Below are positions 54,284 to 63,421 of a stretch of DNA of 64,000 nt, one piece after another. Position 1 is the first letter of the stretch. Each line of letters starts with the position of its first letter. The notes under the pieces are model-generated. The model searched no databases. It had not been told where the DNA came from and saw nothing but the letters and a program-made list of their open reading frames with translations. The DNA is from Marinobacterium zhoushanense (lineage in GTDB: Bacteria; Pseudomonadota; Gammaproteobacteria; Pseudomonadales; Balneatricaceae): assembly GCF_014641945.1 (NCBI RefSeq), contig NZ_BMIJ01000004.1, forward strand, positions 484,648-548,647, given 5' to 3'. The translations under genes and the position numbers were made by a program.

Positions 54284-54427
54284 GGCGATACCTATAGTGA
54301 TCAGTCGTCGGTTTATTCTTATCAATTTTTAATAACATAGCAAAACTGTATAACCAAACAACTTTTTAACCAATCACCAATTATTCACCCCTTATCTCAA
54401 CGATCAGCGACATGCGCCAACTGATGC

Positions 54428-54443
54428 GCAATAAATTTATTGC
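54428..54443. promoter_or_regulatory. perfect 16-bp palindrome before the CoA-transferase gene
   Basis: GCAATAAATTTATTGC is exactly symmetrical and lies about 115 bases before the CoA-transferase ATG, in the gap divergent from marR. It shares CAATA/TATTG arms with the site at 53726-53737, so one regulator may bind both. Confidence 0.5.
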
Positions 54444-54557
54444 CATTACTGTTGATAACGTAAACAATTAAATATATAAACCAATACCTAGAACAGCTAA
54501 TCGCGCCATCGTGCAGCGGCTGTCCCGTCCCAGAGAATAAATAGGGTGTACACATCG

Positions 54558-56120
54558 ATGAGCAAAGTGATTACCGCAGACCAGGCTGCCGCCTTGATCA
54601 AGGATGGCGATACCGTTGCGTGGACCACCATCGGCATGTCCTACTTCGCCGAAGAGATAGCCAAAGCACTTGAAAAGCGTTTTGTTGAAACCGGCTCCCC
54701 CAAGGACATTACCCCGGTGCACGACTGCGGCTGCGGCGACGGCAAAGATGCCGGCATGTCACATCTGGCCTACCCCGGACTTGTCAAGCGGCTGATCTCC
54801 GGACATACCGGCCAGGCGCCGAAGATGGCGCAAATGGTGGCAGACAACCTGATCGAAGCCTACCTGCTGCCTCAAGGCGTGCTGGCCACGCTTTGGCGCC
54901 AAATCGCGGGCCACAAACCTGGGGTGATCACCAAGGTCGGCATGGGTACCTTCGTCGACCCCCGCATCGCTGGCGGCAAGGTCACCGACAAGACCACCGA
55001 AGACCTGGTCAAGCTGATAGAGATCGAGGACGAGGAGTGGCTGCTTTATAAGAGTTTCCCGGTTGATGTGGCGATCATCCGCGCCACCACCGCCGATGAG
55101 AACGGCAACCTCACCGTCGAGGAGGAGGCGCAGATCAGTGAAGCGCTGCCGATGGCCCAGGCCGCCCACAATACCGGCGGTATAGTGATCGCCCAGGTCA
55201 AATACCTGGCCGAAGCGCACTCCCTGCATCCAAAACAGGTCAAAATTCCGGGCGCGCTGGTCGACTATGTCGTCGTCGCGCAGCCAGAAAATCACATGCA
55301 GACCATCACCACCCTGTACAACCCCGCTCTGGCCGGTAACACCCGGGCACCGCTTGGCGCCATCCCGCCAATGCCGTTCAGCGAGCGCAAGCTGATTGCC
55401 CGCCGCGCCGCCATGGAGCTACGCCCGAACACCCTGGTTAACCTGGGCATCGGCGTACCCGATGGAATCGCTTCGGTGGCCGCCGAGGAGGGGGTGGTCA
55501 AGCAGTTCACCCTGACCACCGAGCTAGGCACCTACGGCGGTATCCCCGCCTCCGGCGGCGACTTCGGTGCGGCCTGGAATGCCGATGCGATCATAGACCA
55601 TCACGCCCAGTTCGACTTCTACGACGGTGGCGGTCTCGATATTGCCTTCCTCGGCCTGGCGCAGGCTGACACCAGGGGCAACCTGAACGTCAGCAAGTTC
55701 GGCCCCAAGGTGGTCGGCCCCGGTGGCTTCATCAATATCACCCAGAGCGCCAAAAAAGTGGTGTTCTGCGGCACGCTGACCGCGGGCGCCAAGTTGGAGT
55801 TCGGTGAAACGGGGGTACGGGTGCTACAAGAGGGTAAAGCGAAAAAGTTCGTCGAAGCGGTCGACCAGATCACCTTCAGTGGCGATATCGCCCGTCAGAA
55901 TGGCCAGCCGGTGGTCTATGTCACCGAGCGCGCGGTGTTCGAACTGCGTGACGAGGGGATCACCCTGACCGAGATCGCTCCGGGACTGGACCTTGAGCGC
56001 GATGTGCTCGCGGCGATGGATTTCCGTCCGCAGATCGCCGACGACCTGCGCCAGATGCCGATCGAGCTGTTCCAAGAGAGCTGGGGCGGCCTGAAACAGA
56101 TCATGAATGCCGACCAGTAA
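54558..56120 (+). CDS. family I acyl-CoA:carboxylate CoA-transferase
   Basis: This single-chain CoA-transferase of 520 residues fuses the alpha-like and beta-like halves, like YdiF or propionate CoA-transferase. GMGTFVDPRIAGGK (about 128-141) lies in the first half; the catalytic Glu is in TTELGTYGGIP (E322) of the second half. It moves CoA between acyl-CoA and acetate or a related acid. It heads the catabolic run and may activate the imported acid or recycle CoA from a thioester product. The ATG chosen is four codons after a GTG that is also possible. Confidence 0.9.
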   Translation: MSKVITADQAAALIKDGDTVAWTTIGMSYFAEEIAKALEKRFVETGSPKDITPVHDCGCGDGKDAGMSHLAYPGLVKRLISGHTGQAPKMAQMVADNLIEAYLLPQGVLATLWRQIAGHKPGVITKVGMGTFVDPRIAGGKVTDKTTEDLVKLIEIEDEEWLLYKSFPVDVAIIRATTADENGNLTVEEEAQISEALPMAQAAHNTGGIVIAQVKYLAEAHSLHPKQVKIPGALVDYVVVAQPENHMQTITTLYNPALAGNTRAPLGAIPPMPFSERKLIARRAAMELRPNTLVNLGIGVPDGIASVAAEEGVVKQFTLTTELGTYGGIPASGGDFGAAWNADAIIDHHAQFDFYDGGGLDIAFLGLAQADTRGNLNVSKFGPKVVGPGGFINITQSAKKVVFCGTLTAGAKLEFGETGVRVLQEGKAKKFVEAVDQITFSGDIARQNGQPVVYVTERAVFELRDEGITLTEIAPGLDLERDVLAAMDFRPQIADDLRQMPIELFQESWGGLKQIMNADQ

Positions 56121-56165
56121 CCGGTTATAGCAAACAACAACAGATAATCAAGGGAGAGATACCCC

Positions 56166-57374
56166 ATGTCCTTGAACAACGTAGAGATCCCTTACGGCGC
56201 TTACTGGTCGACCCCGTTTACCAAGTGGCAGGGCAGCCTGCAGCACCTGCACGCAATGAAATTCGCCGCCTGGGTAGCCAAAAGTGAGCTGGCCAAGCGG
56301 GACATCGACCCGACCCTCTTCGACTCCGGCGTACTGGGCATGACCAACGCCCAGTACCAGTCTTTCTACGGCGCCCCCCTCCCCCTGTATGAGCTGGGCG
56401 CTGTCAACACGCCCGGCCACATGCTGAGCCAGGTGTGCGCCACCGGCGCACGCGGCCTGTTCGCCGCCGCCTCCGAGATTGCCCTGGAGATGGCGGAAAC
56501 CTCCCTGCTGCTGACCGCCGACCGCTGCTCCAACGGCGCCCATATCTACTACCCGGCACCCAACGGCCCGGGCGGCTATGGCCAGTCCGAAGATCAGGTG
56601 ACCTACAACATGATGCACGATGCCATCGCCGGTCACTCGATGATCCAGACCAGCGAAAACGTCGCCAAAAAATTCGACATCACCCGGGACGAGCTGGACG
56701 CCGTGGCACTGCGCCGCTTCGAGCAGTACCAGGACGCATTGAAGGATGATCAGGCATTCCAGAAACGCTACATGACCCTGCCCTTCAGCGTGCCCAATGC
56801 CGCGTTCAAGAAGGAGGCCTGTGTTCTGACCGGCGACGAAGGGGTGTTCCCGACGACTGCCGAAGGATTAGCCAAACTCAGGCCGGTGGTCGAAGGCGGT
56901 GTCACCACCTTCGGCAACATGACCCACCCGGCCGATGGCAACGCCGCCGTAATCCTCACCACAGCGGACAAGGCGCGCGAACTGAGCCGCGACAGCGCCA
57001 TCCGTATCAACATCTGCGGTTTCGGCCAGTCCCGCACGGAGCTCGCCCACATGCCGGCAGCCCCGATTGGTGCAGCCGCCAACGCGCTGAAGATGGCGGG
57101 TATCGACTACGACCAGGTCAAGGCGATCAAAACCCACAACCCCTTTGCCGTCAACGACGTCGCCTTTGCCAAGGCCACCGGCGTCGATGTCATGCAGATG
57201 AACAACTACGGCAGCTCGATGATCTGGGGCCATCCGCAGGGACCGACCGGCATGCGTGCGGTAATCGAACTTATCGAGGAGCTGGTACTGACCGGTGGCG
57301 GCTATGGCCTGTTCACCGGCTGTGCCGGCGGCGACCAGGGTATGGCGGTGGTGATCCGCGTCAGCGAGCGTTAA
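56166..57374 (+). CDS. thiolase family acyltransferase
   Basis: A 402-residue thiolase-fold enzyme. The nucleophile Cys is C91 (SQVCATGARG), the His is in THNPFAVND, and the second Cys is C386 (FTGCAGGDQG). The usual GHPxGxTG motif appears as GHPQGPTG. It should cleave a 3-ketoacyl-CoA with CoA to release acetyl-CoA. NTPGHMLSQ just before the active site departs from common FadA sequences, which suggests an unusual, perhaps aromatic, acyl substrate. AGGGAGAGAT precedes the ATG. Confidence 0.88.
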   Translation: MSLNNVEIPYGAYWSTPFTKWQGSLQHLHAMKFAAWVAKSELAKRDIDPTLFDSGVLGMTNAQYQSFYGAPLPLYELGAVNTPGHMLSQVCATGARGLFAAASEIALEMAETSLLLTADRCSNGAHIYYPAPNGPGGYGQSEDQVTYNMMHDAIAGHSMIQTSENVAKKFDITRDELDAVALRRFEQYQDALKDDQAFQKRYMTLPFSVPNAAFKKEACVLTGDEGVFPTTAEGLAKLRPVVEGGVTTFGNMTHPADGNAAVILTTADKARELSRDSAIRINICGFGQSRTELAHMPAAPIGAAANALKMAGIDYDQVKAIKTHNPFAVNDVAFAKATGVDVMQMNNYGSSMIWGHPQGPTGMRAVIELIEELVLTGGGYGLFTGCAGGDQGMAVVIRVSER

Positions 57375-57383
57375 TCGCTTTAG

Positions 57384-57411
57384 GCACAGGCGGGCACCTG
57401 CTCGCCTGTGC
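57384..57411 (+). terminator. hairpin after the thiolase gene
   Basis: GCACAGGCG and CGCCTGTGC form a perfect 9-bp stem with a ten-base loop just after the thiolase stop. No T tract follows, so termination may be partial. Confidence 0.5.
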
Positions 57412-57506
57412 TGCCCCGCGCCCGGCGTCCCCCTATTCACAGCGAAAGCCCAAACCCGACTTCTGTTTACAAAAAACAACGTAACAAACAGTTTGCAATT
57501 ATATTT

Positions 57507-57521
57507 GTTGTAATATACAAC
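57507..57521. promoter_or_regulatory. palindrome before the crotonase operon
   Basis: GTTGTA-ATA-TACAAC is a perfect 6-bp inverted repeat in an AT-rich stretch about 95 bases before the crotonase ATG. It probably overlaps a promoter and may be a MarR site related to the palindromes near dctP. Confidence 0.45.
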
Positions 57522-57615
57522 TATTAAGAACAAAACAAGATTTGAAAGCGAGCATGCTCCGCCCACAAGGGCCTCTTTCAATGCTCGACTCTCAGAATGA
57601 AGAGGCAGACCTACG

Positions 57616-58377
57616 ATGACTGAATACCGCCACTTGACCTTCTCAGTAGAAGAAGGTATCGGCTACCTGACCCTGAACCGTCCGGAGAAGAAGAACGCGA
57701 TCAACGATGCGCTCTGTCTGGAGATAGAGGACGTGTTCCGCAATCTGCCCTCCGATCTGAACGTGATCCTGTTGTCAGGCAACGGCCCCGAGTTCTGCTC
57801 CGGGCTGGATCTGTCCGAACACACCGCACGCGAGCCGTTCGAGGTGGTGAATCACTCGCGTATGTGGCACCGCGTATTCAGCCTTATCCGTAACTCCGGT
57901 GTACCAGTGGTCGCGGCCATGCACGGCGCCGTGATCGGCGGCGGTCTGGAACTTGCGATCTGCGCTCATGTCCGCGTCTCCGACGAAACCACCTTCTACC
58001 GCCTGCCCGAAGGGCGCCACGGCATCTTCGTCGGTGGCGGCGCATCGGTAAACGTGGCGCGCGTCATGGGAGCCGGACGGATGACCGAAATGATGCTGAC
58101 CGGCCGCACCCTGGGTGCCGAAGAGGGCGAGCGTCTCGGTCTGGCCCACTACGTAGTCGCCAAGGGCGAGGCATACCAGAAAGCGGCCGAACTCGCCGCT
58201 ACCATCGCCACCAACTCCCGCTACTCCAACTGGGCCATGGCCACCGGTCTGTCCCGTATCGACAACATGTCGGCAGATGACGGCCTGTACACCGAATCCC
58301 TGATCACCGGCATCACCCAGACCAGTGGCGAAGTGAAAGAGCGTATCGACGCCTTCCTGAATCGCAAAAAGAAGTAA
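57616..58377 (+). CDS. enoyl-CoA hydratase/isomerase (crotonase) family protein
   Basis: A 253-residue crotonase. The oxyanion-hole segments are PEFCSGLDLSEH (about 58-69) and HGAVIGGGLELAICAHVRV (about 100-118); LPEGRHGIFVGGGAS replaces the usual second Glu region, with Glu retained. It would hydrate the 2,3-enoyl-CoA made by the acyl-CoA dehydrogenase downstream. It lacks the pattern I expect for hydroxycinnamoyl-CoA hydratase-lyase, so stepwise beta-oxidation is more likely than retro-aldol cleavage. It begins the run of six genes reaching the window edge. Confidence 0.88.
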   Translation: MTEYRHLTFSVEEGIGYLTLNRPEKKNAINDALCLEIEDVFRNLPSDLNVILLSGNGPEFCSGLDLSEHTAREPFEVVNHSRMWHRVFSLIRNSGVPVVAAMHGAVIGGGLELAICAHVRVSDETTFYRLPEGRHGIFVGGGASVNVARVMGAGRMTEMMLTGRTLGAEEGERLGLAHYVVAKGEAYQKAAELAATIATNSRYSNWAMATGLSRIDNMSADDGLYTESLITGITQTSGEVKERIDAFLNRKKK

Positions 58378-58406
58378 ACCGGCAGCCAAACGGAAGGAGA
58401 TAACAG

Positions 58407-59174
58407 ATGAACTTCGAGAATAACCACTTTGTCGTCACCGGTGCTGCCTCGGGTATCGGGGAAGCGGTCGCACGCCGTCTACACGGTCTCGGTGCCCGCG
58501 TCACCCTGGCAGACGTAAACGCTGAGCGCGGCGAGCAGGTCGCCGCATCCTTGGGTGAAAACGCCCAGTTCTGCTCCACCGACATCAGCGACGAGCAATC
58601 GGTTCAGAGCAGCATCGACGTCGCCATCGACCGTTTCGGCCCGATCAGCGGCCTGGTCAACTGCGCCGGAATTCCAGGCGCCGAACGTGTTATCGGCCGC
58701 GAAGGCCCGCATCGCCTGGCCAGCTTCGAACGCGCCCTGCGCGTCAACCTGCTCGGCACCTTCAACATGATCCGCATCTGCGCCGACAAGATGCAGCACA
58801 ATGAACCGGGTGTGGACAACGAGCGCGGCGTGATCATCAACACCGCCTCCGTAGCCGCCTTCGACGGCCAGATCGGCCAGGCCGCCTACTCCGCCTCCAA
58901 GGGTGGCGTTTGCGCCATGACCCTGCCGATCGCCCGCGAGCTGGCCCGCTTCGGCATCCGTGTACTGACCATCGCACCGGGTATCTTCAAGACCCCGATG
59001 ATGGACGTATTGCCTCCGGAAGTTCAGGAATCTCTGGGTGCCTCCGTGCCCTTCCCCCAGCGCCTGGGTGATCCCGATGAGTTTGCCGCACTGGCGCAAC
59101 ACATCATTGAGAACCGCATGCTCAACGGCGAAGTGATCCGCCTGGACGGCGGCATTCGTATGGCCGCCAAGTAA
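58407..59174 (+). CDS. SDR-family 3-hydroxyacyl-CoA dehydrogenase
   Basis: A 255-residue short-chain dehydrogenase close to the type-2 3-hydroxyacyl-CoA dehydrogenase (HSD17B10-like) group. The NAD site is TGAASGIGEAVARRL (about 11-25), with NCAGIPGAE, INTASVAAFDGQ and the catalytic YSASKGG (Tyr-x3-Lys). It should oxidise the 3-hydroxyacyl-CoA to the 3-keto form for the thiolase. GGAGATAACAG precedes the ATG. Its place between the crotonase and acyl-CoA dehydrogenase supports this. Confidence 0.9.
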   Translation: MNFENNHFVVTGAASGIGEAVARRLHGLGARVTLADVNAERGEQVAASLGENAQFCSTDISDEQSVQSSIDVAIDRFGPISGLVNCAGIPGAERVIGREGPHRLASFERALRVNLLGTFNMIRICADKMQHNEPGVDNERGVIINTASVAAFDGQIGQAAYSASKGGVCAMTLPIARELARFGIRVLTIAPGIFKTPMMDVLPPEVQESLGASVPFPQRLGDPDEFAALAQHIIENRMLNGEVIRLDGGIRMAAK

Positions 59175-59188
59175 TCTCGAGGTACAGC

Positions 59189-60970
59189 ATGAGTCTCTAT
59201 CAGGCCCCTCTGAAAGATATGCAGCTTCTGGTTCAGCAGGCGATCGCCAAGGCGGGTCTGCGCGACCTGCCGGAGCTGGCCGAGTTCGATGACGAGCTTG
59301 TCGCCGCAGTGTTGGAGGAAGCCGGCAAGTTCGCCCAGGGCGAGCTGGCACCGCTGAACCAGAGCGGTGATGTGGAAGGCTGCCACTTCGACAATGGCAA
59401 GGTCACCACGCCTAAAGGCTGGAAAGAGGCCTACCAGCAGTTCTGCGACGCGGGCTGGATGGGGTTGGCGCTGCCGGCAGATTTCGGCGGCCAGTCGCTG
59501 CCCAAGTTTATCGCTCAACCGGTCAACGAGATGTGGCTGTCGGCCAACCTGGCGTTCGTCATGTTCCATGCGCTGACCCAGGGCGGTAGCGAAATTCTAC
59601 TGCACATGGGTAGTGAGGAGCAGAAAGCGCGCTACCTGGGGCCGATCGTCAGTGGGCAGTGGACCGTGGCGATGTCGCTGACCGAGCCTAATGCCGGTTC
59701 CGACCTGGGCTCACTGAGCACCAAGGCGATCCCCCAGGACGATGGCCACTACCTGATCAAGGGCCAGAAGATCTTCATCACCTACGGTGAGCATGATCTG
59801 GCCGAGAACATCATCCACCTGGTGCTGGCACGCACACCGGATGCACCGGCCGGTAGCCGCGGCATCTCCCTGTTTGCCGTGCCCAAGGTACGGATCAACG
59901 CAGACGGCTCGCTGGGCGACGCCAACGATGTGGTCTGCACCGGCATCGAACACAAGACCGGTCTGCACGGCAGCCCGACCTGCTCGATCAGCTACGGCGA
60001 TCAGGATGGCTGTTTCGGCGAACTGATCGGCGAGGAGAACAGGGGCCTGGCCGCCATGTTCATCCTGATGAACGAAGCCCGTCTCAGCTCGGGCCTGCAG
60101 GGTGTCGCCTTCGGCGAGGTCGGTTTCCAGCGTGCGCTGGAGTATTCGCTCGAGCGTACCCAGGGTAGTGACTACCAGACCGGCAAGCAGCGGGTAAAGA
60201 TTGCACAACACCCGGACGTTGCCCGCATGCTACTGTCGATCCGCTCCGAGGTGATGGGGCTGCGCTCGCTGGCTTATCTTATCGCCGCACTGATCGACAA
60301 GTCCGAGTTAACGCTGAATGCTGCCGAGCGCAAATCACTGCAGGCCCGCGTGGCGCTGCTGACACCGATCTTCAAGGCCTTTGCCACCGAGCATGGCAAC
60401 CTGATGACCGGCACCACGATCCAGATCTTTGGCGGTATGGGCTTCATCGAGGAGACCGGCGTTGCTCAACTGATGCGCGATGCCCGGATAAATACCATCT
60501 ACGAAGGCACCACCGGTATTCAGGCCCGCGACCTTGTGTTCCGCAAGATACAAAGCGATGGCGGCGAAGCGATCTCGGCCCTGCTGGCCGAAATAGTCCG
60601 CCAGGCCGATGCACTACAACGCGACGATGCGCTGAGCACGCAGGGCCAGGCCTTGCGCAGCGCCTGCTCAGCCGTAACGGAGAGCCTGCCCTGTATCCTC
60701 AATCGCGACTCAGCCAACCTGCTGCAGCTCAATGCCGGTGCGGTTCCACTGCTTGAAGCCTTGGGCACCCTATGCTGCGCATGGCAGTTAGCGGAACTGG
60801 CACAACTGGCGCAGTCCCGGTTGCGCGAAGGCCAGGATCCCGACTACTACTCTAATCTGCTGGCGTTGACGCGGTTCTATTTCGCTTTTTCGGTTCCCAA
60901 TATCCATGCCCGTCTGGCAACCTTCAGACAGGCCGATGCGGGTGTTGAGCAGTATCGATTTGAGGTCTGA
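59189..60970 (+). CDS. acyl-CoA dehydrogenase with C-terminal extension (DmdC-like)
   Basis: A 593-residue flavoprotein of the longer acyl-CoA dehydrogenase group that includes DmdC. FAD/substrate segments are MSLTEPNAGSDLGSLSTKA and QIFGGMGFIEETGVAQL; the catalytic Glu is E439 in IYEGTTGIQ. The last 130 residues are the extra helical C-terminal domain of this group. It introduces the 2,3 double bond and passes electrons to ETF, whose beta subunit is encoded downstream. A DMSP-derived substrate is a formal possibility because of the DmdC likeness, but the aromatic-type ligase next door argues for aryl-propanoids. Confidence 0.88.
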   Translation: MSLYQAPLKDMQLLVQQAIAKAGLRDLPELAEFDDELVAAVLEEAGKFAQGELAPLNQSGDVEGCHFDNGKVTTPKGWKEAYQQFCDAGWMGLALPADFGGQSLPKFIAQPVNEMWLSANLAFVMFHALTQGGSEILLHMGSEEQKARYLGPIVSGQWTVAMSLTEPNAGSDLGSLSTKAIPQDDGHYLIKGQKIFITYGEHDLAENIIHLVLARTPDAPAGSRGISLFAVPKVRINADGSLGDANDVVCTGIEHKTGLHGSPTCSISYGDQDGCFGELIGEENRGLAAMFILMNEARLSSGLQGVAFGEVGFQRALEYSLERTQGSDYQTGKQRVKIAQHPDVARMLLSIRSEVMGLRSLAYLIAALIDKSELTLNAAERKSLQARVALLTPIFKAFATEHGNLMTGTTIQIFGGMGFIEETGVAQLMRDARINTIYEGTTGIQARDLVFRKIQSDGGEAISALLAEIVRQADALQRDDALSTQGQALRSACSAVTESLPCILNRDSANLLQLNAGAVPLLEALGTLCCAWQLAELAQLAQSRLREGQDPDYYSNLLALTRFYFAFSVPNIHARLATFRQADAGVEQYRFEV

Positions 60971-61065
60971 GCCCCAACCGGATTCAGACGGCAGAACAAC
61001 AAAAACACACAGGATCGCCAGTCGGTACAAATAGAAAAAGTCGACTGGTGAGGGAGAAGCCCGAC

Positions 61066-62919
61066 ATGTTAGCTGACTTTCATTCGATAAACGTCACCAA
61101 GCTCGAAGTCGAGATCGAGAAGCGCGACAACGGTGAGCAGATCGTACGCTGCAAACAGCCGCTGGAAGCCTACGCCGAGACCTGGATCGATCGTCTGGAG
61201 TACTGGGCCGACGCGGCGCCGGATCGTGTCTTCGTCGCGCAACGCTCCGAAGATGGACACTGGGACGAGATCACCTACAGCCAAGCCCTGGCAAAGGTGC
61301 GCGCCATCGCCACCTGGCTGCTGAAACAGGAACTCAGTATCGACCGCCCCCTGGTCTGCCTCTCCGGCAACAGCAACGAACATCTGCTGATCGCCCTGGC
61401 GGCGATGTATATCGGTGTACCCTACGCGCCGATCTCCACCGCCTATTCGCTGATCTCCACCGATTTCGGCAAGCTGCACCACGTGTTCGATTTGCTCACC
61501 CCCGGACTGGTATTCGTCGATAACCTGGGTCCCTACCGCAAAGCCATCGATGCCGTTGCCGGCAATCTGCCGCTGGTCGCGCTATCCACCGATCACGGTG
61601 ACGATAACCTGGATAATCCGGTCACCCGGTTCAGCGAGCTGTTGGACACCGAGCCGACCGCGGAAACCGATAACGCCCGTGCGGCAATCAGCGGCGATAG
61701 TATCGCCAAGTTCATGTTCACCTCCGGCTCCACCGGTATGCCCAAGGCGGTGATCATCACCCAGCGCATGATGTCCGCGAACCAGGTGATGATCAACGGC
61801 ATGATGGCGTTCCTGAAGGATGAGCCGCCGGTGCTGGTCGACTGGCTGCCGTGGAACCACACCTTCGGTGGCAACCACAATGTCGGCATCGTGCTCTACA
61901 ACGGAGGCAGCCTCTATATCGATCACGGAAAACCGACCGAAAAGGCGTTCGATATCACGCTGAACAACCTGGCCGACGTCGCACCGACCGTCTACCTCAA
62001 CGTACCCAGCGGATACGAACTGTTGGTGAAGCGTCTGCGCGAGCGGCCTGAGATCGCCAAGACCTTCTTCTCGCGCCTGAAACTCACGCTGTTTGCCGCC
62101 GCGGGTCTCTCCCAGCATATCTGGGATGCGCTGGATGAACTGGCGATCGAACACACCGGCAAGAAGATTCCAATGGTTACCGGGCTTGGTGCGACGGAAA
62201 CCGCCCCCTCTGCCCTGTTCGCCTCTATTGAGGAGTCCGCTTCCGGCGTGGTCGGTACACCGCTGCCGGGCGTTGAGATGAAGCTGGTACCCAACGGCGA
62301 CAAGCTGGAAGCGCGTATTCGCGCGGTTACCGTAACGCCGGGGTACTGGCGCGCGCCGGAGCAGACCGCCAAGGCGTATGACGAAGAGGGGTTCTACTGC
62401 CTGGGCGACGCGGTCAAGTATATCGACCCGGAGCAGCCCAACCGCGGCTTCCGTTTCGATGGTCGTGTGTCGGAAGACTTCAAACTCAATACAGGCACTT
62501 GGGTCAGTGTCGGTGCGCTCAAGGCACATATCATCCACTTCTTCGCGCCCTACGTGCAGGACGTTGTGATTGCCGGACACGATAATGCCTATGTTTCCGC
62601 TATCGTGATCCCGGACCTGGACCACTGCCGTACCCTGGTACCGAACAGTGAGCAGATGTCGACGCCCGAACTGCTGCGCGCTCCCCACCTGCGTGAGACC
62701 TTCCAGCGCTTGCTGGACGAGATGGCCAAGACCAGCACCGGCAGCTCAACCAAGATCTGCCGCATGCGGCTGATGGATGAGCCGCTCTCCATCGACCTGG
62801 GCGAGGTGACCGACAAGAACTCCATCAACCAGCGCGCCGTACTGAAAAACCGGGCCGAGCTCGTTGAAGACCTCTATAGCGAGCAGCCCTCTTCCGATGT
62901 ACTGGTACTGGGTAGCTAA
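61066..62919 (+). CDS. feruloyl-CoA synthase-like acyl-CoA ligase
   Basis: A 617-residue AMP-forming ligase. The phosphate loop is TSGSTGMPK (219-227); VDWLPWNHTFGG and LGATETAPSA are characteristic of the Fcs group, and the A8 region is GRVSEDFKLNTGTWV. It would activate a hydroxycinnamate or aryl-propanoate with ATP and CoA. The ATG follows GAGGGAGAAG; a GTG six codons upstream is possible. The final Lys expected in the ligase C-domain lies near EVTDKNSINQRAVLKNR. It is the main clue to the nature of the pathway substrate. Confidence 0.88.
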   Translation: MLADFHSINVTKLEVEIEKRDNGEQIVRCKQPLEAYAETWIDRLEYWADAAPDRVFVAQRSEDGHWDEITYSQALAKVRAIATWLLKQELSIDRPLVCLSGNSNEHLLIALAAMYIGVPYAPISTAYSLISTDFGKLHHVFDLLTPGLVFVDNLGPYRKAIDAVAGNLPLVALSTDHGDDNLDNPVTRFSELLDTEPTAETDNARAAISGDSIAKFMFTSGSTGMPKAVIITQRMMSANQVMINGMMAFLKDEPPVLVDWLPWNHTFGGNHNVGIVLYNGGSLYIDHGKPTEKAFDITLNNLADVAPTVYLNVPSGYELLVKRLRERPEIAKTFFSRLKLTLFAAAGLSQHIWDALDELAIEHTGKKIPMVTGLGATETAPSALFASIEESASGVVGTPLPGVEMKLVPNGDKLEARIRAVTVTPGYWRAPEQTAKAYDEEGFYCLGDAVKYIDPEQPNRGFRFDGRVSEDFKLNTGTWVSVGALKAHIIHFFAPYVQDVVIAGHDNAYVSAIVIPDLDHCRTLVPNSEQMSTPELLRAPHLRETFQRLLDEMAKTSTGSSTKICRMRLMDEPLSIDLGEVTDKNSINQRAVLKNRAELVEDLYSEQPSSDVLVLGS

Positions 62920-62943
62920 GACCACAGGCAAGAGGCAGGCAGT

Positions 62944-63381
62944 ATGCTGGTCAGCGAACGTAAGGTGATGATCGAGTGGGGTGACTGCGATCCAGCGGGC
63001 ATCGTGTTCTACCCCCGCTATTTTGCGTTTTTTGACGCATCAACCGGACATCTGTTTCGCACGGCGGGCCTGGAGAAGTTCGACCTGCATGATCGCTACG
63101 AAATCGTCGGCTTTCCGATGGTCGATACCCGGGCAAAGTTCAGCATCCCCTCGCGCTACGGCGAGGAGGTGCTGATCAAAACTCAGGCGACCGGATTCGG
63201 TAAAAGCAGCTTTCACATCCATCACCAACTGCTTAAAGCAGATGGAAACCTTGCCATCGAGTGCTGGGAAACCCGTGTCTGGTTGGGACAGCACCCGGAA
63301 AAGGCAAGACCAAAACCGATTCCTCAGGAAGTGATCGAGCTGTTATCCGGTACCGATTCAAACACTATAAAAAATAATTAA
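62944..63381 (+). CDS. 4-hydroxybenzoyl-CoA thioesterase family protein
   Basis: A 145-residue hot-dog thioesterase. WGDCDPAGIVFYPRYF contains the catalytic Asp (D16) of the 4-hydroxybenzoyl-CoA thioesterase type, which differs from YbgC in its surroundings. It would release a benzoate-type acid from the CoA thioester left after side-chain beta-oxidation. It is 24 bases after the ligase and 40 before etfB. Activity on other short aryl- or acyl-CoAs cannot be excluded. Confidence 0.87.
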   Translation: MLVSERKVMIEWGDCDPAGIVFYPRYFAFFDASTGHLFRTAGLEKFDLHDRYEIVGFPMVDTRAKFSIPSRYGEEVLIKTQATGFGKSSFHIHHQLLKADGNLAIECWETRVWLGQHPEKARPKPIPQEVIELLSGTDSNTIKNN

Positions 63382-63421
63382 TAACGAACCTATATGCAGT
63401 CCTTTTTGGGGGTAATTTCAG

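Noticed and set aside
59189..60970. DMSP demethylation pathway (DmdBCD) as the function of the 57-63 kb genes
   Set aside because: The acyl-CoA dehydrogenase is DmdC-like in length, but the ligase is of the feruloyl-CoA synthase type, there is no dmdA, and a 4-hydroxybenzoyl-CoA-type thioesterase is present.
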